Part shown: one piece after another, positions 58,629 to 64,000 of the stretch
Layout: each line of letters begins with the position of its first letter
Numbering within the stretch: the first letter of the stretch is position 1
Assembly: GCF_002975275.1 (NCBI RefSeq)
Contig: NZ_PCOQ01000001.1
Coordinates: forward strand, 620,001-684,000
Source of the DNA: Achromobacter sp. MYb9
GTDB lineage: Bacteria > Pseudomonadota > Gammaproteobacteria > Burkholderiales > Burkholderiaceae_B
DNA length: 64,000 nt
Direction: 5' to 3'
Made by a program: the position numbers and the translations under genes
Notes under the pieces: generated by a model
Told to the model about the DNA's origin: nothing
Database searches by the model: none
Seen by the model: the letters and a program-made list of their open reading frames with translations, nothing else

Positions 58629-58951
58629 CAGGGTTTGGCAGATACCGGGACCAGTGAAAAAGAACAAAACGAGAGTGCTACATGCACTGCACTACATATG
58701 CATCGGGGCAACCCGAATACGCGTGGCCGCAATGCGACGGCACGCACATTGCCGCGAAGCGCGATGGGCTTCACGGGCAATCGGCACCCGGCCTTGCAAG
58801 GCCAGTCGGCGCATTCTGGATTCGATACTTATGAGGGCAGTACCAGGCCCGGATTGCTGTGGATAACTTAATTTTAGCGCAGCCGCCTTACCACACGCTC
58901 AAACAGCGTGTATGTCCACCAGATGGACTATTTGTGACCAAAATTGGGATG
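58629..58951. other. Long leader of rhlE and azlD 3' end, gene-free
   Basis: 323 bases with no gene. On the minus strand TAAAAT near 58876-58871 is a -10 candidate for rhlE, implying a leader of about 235 bases. A 7-bp inverted repeat (ACACGCT 58893-58899, AGCGTGT 58905-58911) lies near the azlD end. Confidence 0.55.
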
Positions 58952-59287
58952 TCAGCCCGCCAGCCAGCGCAGGCCCCACAACACGACCATGCCGACGACG
59001 ATCACCATCACCGCGCTGCGGGTGCGCAGGAACACCAGGATGGCCACCACGCCGGCCACCAATTTGTAGTCGAAGACCGGTCCCAACCCCGCCTTCCAGG
59101 GCAGCAGGTCCGGCACCACGATGGCCGTCAGCGCCGCGGCGGGCGCATAGCGCAGCGCCCGGCGCACGCCGTCCGGCAGGGGGATGTAATCCCCGAACAG
59201 CATGAAACCGGCACGCGTGAGCACGCTGCACAAGGCCAACAGCAGGATGGCGGAATAGACGTAGAGCTCGGAAGGCCAGAGGGTCAT
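58952..59287 (-). CDS. azlD: AzlD-type branched-chain amino acid exporter subunit
   Basis: A 111-residue, four-helix protein, MTLWPSELYVYSAILLLALCSVLTRAG, with the AzlD feature of a charged RRALRYAPAAALTAIVVPDLL loop. Its ATG overlaps the azlC stop by 4 bases. AzlC and AzlD together export branched-chain amino acids or analogues; divergence from ilvE supports that substrate class here. Confidence 0.92.
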   Translation of the reverse strand: MTLWPSELYVYSAILLLALCSVLTRAGFMLFGDYIPLPDGVRRALRYAPAAALTAIVVPDLLPWKAGLGPVFDYKLVAGVVAILVFLRTRSAVMVIVVGMVVLWGLRWLAG

Positions 59288-60015
59288 GGTCGCGCCTTGA
59301 AGAAACGTTCGGCCCACATGCCCGCCACCACGCCGGCGATGACGGCCGCCGCCAGGCCCAGCCGCAGCGGCAGCACCTGGCCGACCCAGGCGACCACGCC
59401 AGCCGCCAGCATGGACACGAGCATCGGCTTGGAACTGGCCAGCGGCACCGTGATCGCCAGCAGCGCCAGCACCGCGGCAAAATCCAGCGACCAGTTCGTG
59501 GGCACCATCGTCCCCAGATAGATGCCGATGATCGAGGACGACTGCCAGACCAGCCAGCCCGGGACGATCGTGCCCAGGAAGAACCACAGTTGTTCGCGCG
59601 TGCCGCGCTCCGCCGAATCGCCATAGCGCGGCATGAACAGCACGAAGCCCATGTCGGTCGTGAAATAGCCCAGCCCCAGCCGCTTGGGCCAGGACAGGTG
59701 CCGGAAGTAAGGATGGAGCGCGGCGCCAAAGATGATGAAACGCAGGTTCACGACGCAGCCGGCGGCGAAAATCAGCCACAGCGGCGCGCCGGTGGCGATC
59801 AGCGGCAGCGACGTCAATTGGGCGGACCCCGCGTAAAGCAGCAGGGTCATGGCCAGCGCCATGGTCTCGGTCAGGCCGGACTTCACCATGGCCACCCCGG
59901 TCACCAGGCCCCAGGTCGCCGTGGCGATGAGAGCCGGGACGATGGCATGGATGCCGGCGCGGAATGCGGCCAGGCGTTCCTGGCGGATTTCGGGAAGCGC
60001 GGATTCAGAGGACAA
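59284..60015 (-). CDS. azlC: AzlC-type branched-chain amino acid exporter subunit
   Basis: A roughly 243-residue membrane protein with about seven helices and the AzlC opening (ERLAAFRAGIHAIVPALIATATWGL) and the YAGSAQLTSLPLIATGAPLW block. The start is uncertain: TTG 60015 gives the family length, while GTG 60087 or 60084 would add 24 residues of unlikely, Pro/Arg-rich sequence. Works with AzlD, which overlaps it. Confidence 0.9.
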   Translation of the reverse strand: MSSESALPEIRQERLAAFRAGIHAIVPALIATATWGLVTGVAMVKSGLTETMALAMTLLLYAGSAQLTSLPLIATGAPLWLIFAAGCVVNLRFIIFGAALHPYFRHLSWPKRLGLGYFTTDMGFVLFMPRYGDSAERGTREQLWFFLGTIVPGWLVWQSSSIIGIYLGTMVPTNWSLDFAAVLALLAITVPLASSKPMLVSMLAAGVVAWVGQVLPLRLGLAAAVIAGVVAGMWAERFFKARP

Positions 60016-60209
60016 CGGCTGGCCCCTGGCGATTCGGACAGGACGACATGGGAACTCTAACGGGTTGCGCGGGCCAAATGGCACCACGCCGGTGCGCGGA
60101 CAGGCCGGTATTGTAACCTCGCCGCTTGATACAATAGGCGCCCCGAGTTTCTTGACCGCTTGGGGCCTGACGCGCGGCGCCAGGCCTGGCGCCCTGTGTG
60201 GAGAAGACC

Positions 60210-61130
60210 ATGTCGATGGCTGACCGCGACGGTTTCATCTGGTATGACGGCAAGCTCGTCCCATGGCGAGACGCGACGACGCACGTCCTGACGCATTCCC
60301 TCCACTACGGCCTGTCCGTCTTCGAAGGCGTGCGCGCCTACAAGTCCGAGATCGGCACCGCCATTTTCCGCCTGGAAGACCACACCAACCGCCTCTTCAA
60401 TTCGGCGCACATCTACCAGATCCCCATGCCGTTCGATCGCGACACGATCAACGACGCGCAGCGGATGGTCGTGCGTGAAAACCAGCTGGAATCCGGCTAC
60501 CTGCGGCCGCTGGTCTTCTACGGTCCGGAAAAAATGGGCGTGTCGCCCAAGGGCGCCCGCGTGCACGTGGCCATCGCCGCCTGGCCGTGGGGCGCCTACC
60601 TGGGCGAAGAGGCCCTGTCCCAGGGCATCCGAGTCAAGGTGTCGTCGTTCGCCCGCCAGCACGTGAACGTCACGATGCCGCGCGCCAAGGTCGCCACCAC
60701 CTATGCCAATTCCATCCTGGCCAACACCGAAGCCTTGCAAGATGGCTACGACGAGGCCCTGCTGCTGGACACCGAGGGTTTCGTGGCCGAGGGTTCCGGC
60801 GAGAACCTGTTCATCGTCAAGGACGGCGTGCTTTGCGAACCGGAAATCGCGTCCGCCCTGACCGGCATCACGCGGTCGACGATCCATGCGCTGGCCGCCG
60901 ACTTCGGCTTGCGCGTGGTCACCAAGCGCCTGACGCGGGACGACGTCTACATCGCCGACGAGGCTTTCTTCACCGGCACCGCGGCGGAAGTCACCCCGAT
61001 CCGCGAGGTCGACAACCGCCAGATCGGCGGCGGCAGCCGCGGCCCGGTTACCGAGAAGTTGCAGAAAGCATTTTTTGACATGGTGAATGGCCGCATCCCG
61101 AAGTACCATCACTGGCTGAGTAAAGTCTGA
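60210..61130 (+). CDS. ilvE: Branched-chain amino acid aminotransferase
   Basis: A 306-residue PLP enzyme of fold type IV that makes valine, leucine and isoleucine from their keto-acids. The conserved HSLHYGLSVFEGVRAY opening, RVHVAIAAWPWGAYLG, the PLP-lysine segment PRAKVATTYANSILA and the EGSGENLFIVKDG block are present. ATG 60210 is preferred; GTG 60198 and ATG 60216 are alternatives. Divergent from azlCD, linking synthesis and export. Confidence 0.97.
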   Translation: MSMADRDGFIWYDGKLVPWRDATTHVLTHSLHYGLSVFEGVRAYKSEIGTAIFRLEDHTNRLFNSAHIYQIPMPFDRDTINDAQRMVVRENQLESGYLRPLVFYGPEKMGVSPKGARVHVAIAAWPWGAYLGEEALSQGIRVKVSSFARQHVNVTMPRAKVATTYANSILANTEALQDGYDEALLLDTEGFVAEGSGENLFIVKDGVLCEPEIASALTGITRSTIHALAADFGLRVVTKRLTRDDVYIADEAFFTGTAAEVTPIREVDNRQIGGGSRGPVTEKLQKAFFDMVNGRIPKYHHWLSKV

Positions 61131-61207
61131 TTCACGCGGCCGAGTCTCCGACTTGGCCGCATCATTGCCCCAACCTGCCGTTTATCGGTTTTTTTTCAGG
61201 AAGATCC

Positions 61208-61426
61208 ATGACCGCTGCTGCCCCGGCCGCCGTCCCCCACGCTCACGAAGTCATTGAGGTCGGCGCCGAAGACCTGCCCGTGTTCTGTCCCGGCCCGAAA
61301 GCGCCGCTCTGGAGCATGCACCCCCGCGTGTTCCTGGACGTGGGCCGTTCCGGCTCCGCCAAGTGCGCCTACTGCGGCGCCGAGTACCGTCTGAAAGCCG
61401 GTACCGTGCTGCACGGCCACCACTAA
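61208..61426 (+). CDS. Zinc-finger (zf-CHCC) small protein
   Basis: A 72-residue cytosolic protein, MTAAAPAAVPHAHEVIEVG, with a zinc site formed by CPGPKAPLW, MHPRVFLD and CAYCGAEY, ending in GHH. This matches the zf-CHCC family, related to the NDUFS6 subunit of complex I. GGAAG lies before the ATG. Role here is not known; the gene lies in a run with ilvE and an NTF2-like protein. Confidence 0.88.
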   Translation: MTAAAPAAVPHAHEVIEVGAEDLPVFCPGPKAPLWSMHPRVFLDVGRSGSAKCAYCGAEYRLKAGTVLHGHH

Positions 61427-61460
61427 GCCCGTCGCACAACGCCACCCGTCACACGCAGCC

Positions 61461-61883
61461 ATGTTTGCCACACCTGAAGAAGCCGAACACGCGTTCTACG
61501 AAGCCCTGGAACAGGGGGACGCCGTCCGCCTGATGCAGGTGTGGGCCGACGACGAGGAAGTCGTCTGCATCCACCCGGGCGGGCTGCGCATCGTCGGCCA
61601 CTCGGCGGTGCACGAGTCCTGGCAGCAGGTGCTGGCCAACGGCCCCCTCCACGTCCGCCCGCTGCGCCCGCTGGTCATGCTGAGCATGATGTGCGCGGTG
61701 CACGTGCTGGTGGAACAGGTGGCGGTGCGCACGCGGGAAGGCACGCAGTTCGCAAACTGCTACGCCACGAACATCTACCACAAGGGTCCCACCGGCTGGC
61801 GCATGGTCATGCACCATTCGTCGTCGGCGCCCACGGAAGCCGGGGTGCTCGATTTGCACGACGTACCCGACATGCTGCATTGA
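61461..61883 (+). CDS. SnoaL_3/NTF2-like protein
   Basis: A 140-residue cytosolic protein, MFATPEEAEHAFYEALEQGD, with the NTF2-like fold signatures VCIHPGGLRIVGHSAVHESWQ and GWRMVMHHSSSAP. It belongs to the calcium/calmodulin kinase association-like or SnoaL_3 group, whose members are mostly uncharacterised. It lies 34 bases after the zinc-finger gene and 17 before the hydrolase, so it is probably co-transcribed. Confidence 0.87.
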   Translation: MFATPEEAEHAFYEALEQGDAVRLMQVWADDEEVVCIHPGGLRIVGHSAVHESWQQVLANGPLHVRPLRPLVMLSMMCAVHVLVEQVAVRTREGTQFANCYATNIYHKGPTGWRMVMHHSSSAPTEAGVLDLHDVPDMLH

Positions 61884-61900
61884 ATCGGGTGGATTTTTAG

Positions 61901-63001
61901 TTGGCCGCTGCTCGTCTAGATACGTCCCCCTGCCCCGTTCCCTCCTGGTTGCCCGGAGGCGATGCCCAGACGGTTTACGCGTCGGTATTCGCGCAATACC
62001 ACCGGATCGCGTTCGTGCGCGACCGGGTGGAGACGCCGGACACCGATTTCGTGGACTTCGACTGGACCGGCCCGGGCCTGTTCCCGCACAAGGCCGCCGA
62101 CGGCGCGCCCGTCAGCGGACAAGGCCCGGTTGCCAATGGCAAGACCGCCGCGGCGCGGTGGATGACGGACGCCGATTGGAAATCGCTGCCGCAAACGCCC
62201 GACACGCCGGCGCTGATCCTCTTCCACGGGCTGGAAGGCGGCAGCAACAGCCGCTACGCCCAATCCGTCGCGCACTATTTCCGCGCGCGTGGCTGGATCG
62301 TCGTGATTGCGCACTTCCGCGGTTGCTCGGGCGTACCGAACCGCCTGGCGCGCGCCTATTATTCGGGCGATTCCGCTGAAGTGGGCTTCCTGCTGGAAAC
62401 GGTGCGCAGCCGCATCCCGCATGCGCGCTGGCATGCCGTGGGCGTATCGCTGGGCGGCAACGCCCTGCTCAAGTATCTGGGCGAACACCAGGAAGACACC
62501 GGCTGGCTGACGGCCGCAGCGGGCGTTTCCGTGCCGTTGGATCTGGTCGCCTGCGGCAAGACGCTATCCACCGGCGTGTTCAACCGACGCGTCTACTCGG
62601 CCCATTTCCTGAAAACGCTCAAGCATAAAGTGCTGGAGAAGGCGCACCGCTTTCCCGGCGCCATCGACGTGATGCGCATTGCGCACGCGCACGACCTGCG
62701 AGAGTTCGACGACACCTATACCGCGCCGATGCATGGCTTTCGCAATGCCCTGGATTATTGGACGCGCGCGTCCAGCAAGCCCTGGCTGCCGAAGATCTCG
62801 GTACCGACGCTGGTGCTCAACGCGCGCAACGACCCGTTCATCCCGGCGTCGTCGCTGCCCAAGCCGGAAGATTGCGCGCCCGTCATCTTGCTGCACCAGC
62901 CCAGCGACGGCGGGCATGCCGGCTTTCCCACCGGCACTTTCCCGGCGCACCTGAACTGGCTGCCGCAGCGCCTGGGCCGGTTTTTCGAAACCGGTCTGTA
63001 G
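61901..63001 (+). CDS. Alpha/beta hydrolase, YheT/ABHD1-3 family
   Basis: A 366-residue hydrolase from TTG 61901. It shows the oxyanion loop LILFHGLEGGS, the nucleophile elbow AVGVSLGGNALLKYLGE with the catalytic Ser, the acid in LVLNARNDPFIP and the His in GGHAGFP. YheT-type proteins cleave esters; the substrate is unknown. GGTGGA is a weak ribosome site before the TTG, and no ATG upstream is possible without crossing the previous stop. Confidence 0.92.
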   Translation: MAAARLDTSPCPVPSWLPGGDAQTVYASVFAQYHRIAFVRDRVETPDTDFVDFDWTGPGLFPHKAADGAPVSGQGPVANGKTAAARWMTDADWKSLPQTPDTPALILFHGLEGGSNSRYAQSVAHYFRARGWIVVIAHFRGCSGVPNRLARAYYSGDSAEVGFLLETVRSRIPHARWHAVGVSLGGNALLKYLGEHQEDTGWLTAAAGVSVPLDLVACGKTLSTGVFNRRVYSAHFLKTLKHKVLEKAHRFPGAIDVMRIAHAHDLREFDDTYTAPMHGFRNALDYWTRASSKPWLPKISVPTLVLNARNDPFIPASSLPKPEDCAPVILLHQPSDGGHAGFPTGTFPAHLNWLPQRLGRFFETGL

Positions 63002-63044
63002 GACGTCCCCGGGGAACCCGCCCCGAGGCGCCGCGTCTGCCGCG

Positions 63045-64000
63045 TCAGCCCGACTTGAAGCGTTCCAGCAACTGCCGCTCTTCGGCAAGCTTGTCCTTCA
63101 CCTCCTTGATTTGCACGTCGATCTGCGACTGCTCGTAGAAGTCGGTGGACAGGCCTCGCGCCTGCTGCAACTGCGATTCCGCCGCCGCGAAGGCGCCGGT
63201 CATGAGGTAGAAGCGCGCCAGGTCGCGCCGCGCCTGCACCGGTTTGCCGTTGCGTTCCTCGCTTTGCGCCAGCATCTGATAGAGGCCGGGCTCGTCGCTA
63301 CCCCACTGCTTGATCTTGGCGCGCAGATAATCCTGCGCGTCGGCATGGCGGCCGTTACTTTGCAGCGCCTGCGCATAGGCGATGCCCAGCGCCCGCTGGT
63401 CAGGCCAGCGTTTGGTGCCCGCCTGCGCCAGTTCAAGCGCGCGCGGATATTCCTTGCGGGCCAGGGCGATATCCACGCTTAGCTTGGCCAGCTGCGCGGA
63501 ATTGCGCCCCCCCGCCGTGGCCAGATTCCACAAGCGGTCGGCTTCGGTCAGGTTATTGCGCTGAAAAGCCTGCAAGGCCAGCCCGTAATACGCGGCGGAC
63601 TGGCGCACACCGGACAGGGCCTGGGCCTCGTCCTGCAATTGCTGGCCAGCCGAGCGCAGGCTGACGGCGTCGCGCCCCTGCACCACGCGCATCTTGGCGC
63701 GCACGTACCAGAAGTCATCAGAGTCCACATGACGCGACGGTGGCGTCGAGCGCACGCGGTTCTGCACATCGGACATGCGCTCGATGGACAACGGGTGGGT
63801 GCTGGCCCATGACCCGCCGCCCGCCCCTTCGTTCAGGCGCGAGGCGTTCATCAGGCGCGAGAACATTTGCGACATGCCTTCGGCGTCGTAGCCGGCCTTG
63901 GTCAGCATCTGGAAGCCGGCACGGTCGGCTTCGCGTTCCGCGTCGCGGGAAAAACCCAGCTGGCGATTGATCGCCGCGGCCTGGCCGAAAGCCGCCACGC
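63045..64000 (-). CDS. M48 peptidase with TPR region, BepA-like (cut by window edge)
   Basis: The C-terminal 318 residues of a protease that continues past the window. The third zinc ligand Glu lies in GFSRDAEREADRAGFQML and THPLSIERMSDVQNRV is a family block; the HExxH motif lies outside. The rest is a string of TPR-like helices (YYGLALQAFQRNNLTEADRLW, ALGIAYAQALQSNGRHADAQ). By family it is a periplasmic outer-membrane quality-control protease of the BepA type. Confidence 0.9.
   Translation of the reverse strand, partial: VAAFGQAAAINRQLGFSRDAEREADRAGFQMLTKAGYDAEGMSQMFSRLMNASRLNEGAGGGSWASTHPLSIERMSDVQNRVRSTPPSRHVDSDDFWYVRAKMRVVQGRDAVSLRSAGQQLQDEAQALSGVRQSAAYYGLALQAFQRNNLTEADRLWNLATAGGRNSAQLAKLSVDIALARKEYPRALELAQAGTKRWPDQRALGIAYAQALQSNGRHADAQDYLRAKIKQWGSDEPGLYQMLAQSEERNGKPVQARRDLARFYLMTGAFAAAESQLQQARGLSTDFYEQSQIDVQIKEVKDKLAEERQLLERFKSG

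Noticed and set aside
57108-58871. A 587-codon plus-strand frame opposite rhlE
   Set aside because: Codon-bias shadow; rhlE carries every DEAD-box motif in the other strand.

Overview
The window reads as a chromosomal segment of a high-GC betaproteobacterium of the family Alcaligenaceae, most likely Achromobacter or a close Bordetella relative. The reasons are the uniform GC-rich coding style, the gene orders ftsK/trxB, hrcA-hemH-grpE-dnaK-dnaJ and aat-bpt-pyrD, an orphan Bug/TctC-type binding protein, a DUF4148 protein and a phasin. The genus is inferred from recognised families, not from a database search. I see no phage, plasmid, insertion sequence, integrase or CRISPR array; this is mostly core genome with small accessory pieces.

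Layout. 1-7.0 kb: 5' part of ftsK, then trxB and an overlapping run (Smr-domain protein, SMR drug exporter, two exported proteins), facing a large sodium:solute symporter with its small DUF4212 partner. 7.0-7.85 kb: a gene-free stretch with stacked hairpins, a dispersed intergenic repeat and a strong KdpE-type operator. 7.85-17.2 kb: the high-affinity potassium system, a 32-aa membrane ORF then kdpF-A-B-C-D-E, followed by a TorF-type porin. 17.3-22.7 kb: small unknown ORF, DapA-family lyase, O-antigen-ligase-like protein, icd, DUF1841, two cytochromes c. 22.9-31.0 kb: MoxR/VWA pair, two acetyltransferases, an unknown protein, an M16 peptidase, a three-repeat DUF4148 protein and a low-complexity repeat tract.

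31.0-37.8 kb is the heat-shock cluster (dnaJ, dnaK, thioredoxin, grpE, a 78-aa FPASDP-repeat protein, hemH, hrcA), with readable sigma-32 promoters before grpE and dnaK. 37.9-43.7 kb: nadK, recN, fur, bamE, dapB, murB. 43.9-45.5 kb: three identical tRNA-Gly(GCC) genes and tRNA-Cys(GCA), with one unknown CDS and a 15-bp tandem repeat in between. 45.5-51.8 kb: small exported proteins, DoxX/LysR pair, then NUDIX-aat-bpt-pyrD, which brings together both N-degron aminoacyl transferases. 51.9-64.0 kb: phasin with a PhaR-like control region, Bug protein, IclR regulator, CinA-like protein, EI24 membrane protein, thioredoxin, rhlE, azlCD beside ilvE, zinc-ribbon protein, NTF2-like protein, YheT-type hydrolase and a truncated M48/TPR protease.

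The most useful second looks are the small ORF and operator of the kdp cluster, the 78-aa FPASDP-repeat protein in the heat-shock cluster, the DUF4148 locus with its repeat tract, the EF-hand loop in the symporter, and several structured intergenic regions. I did not find a clear-cut new defence or mobile system.
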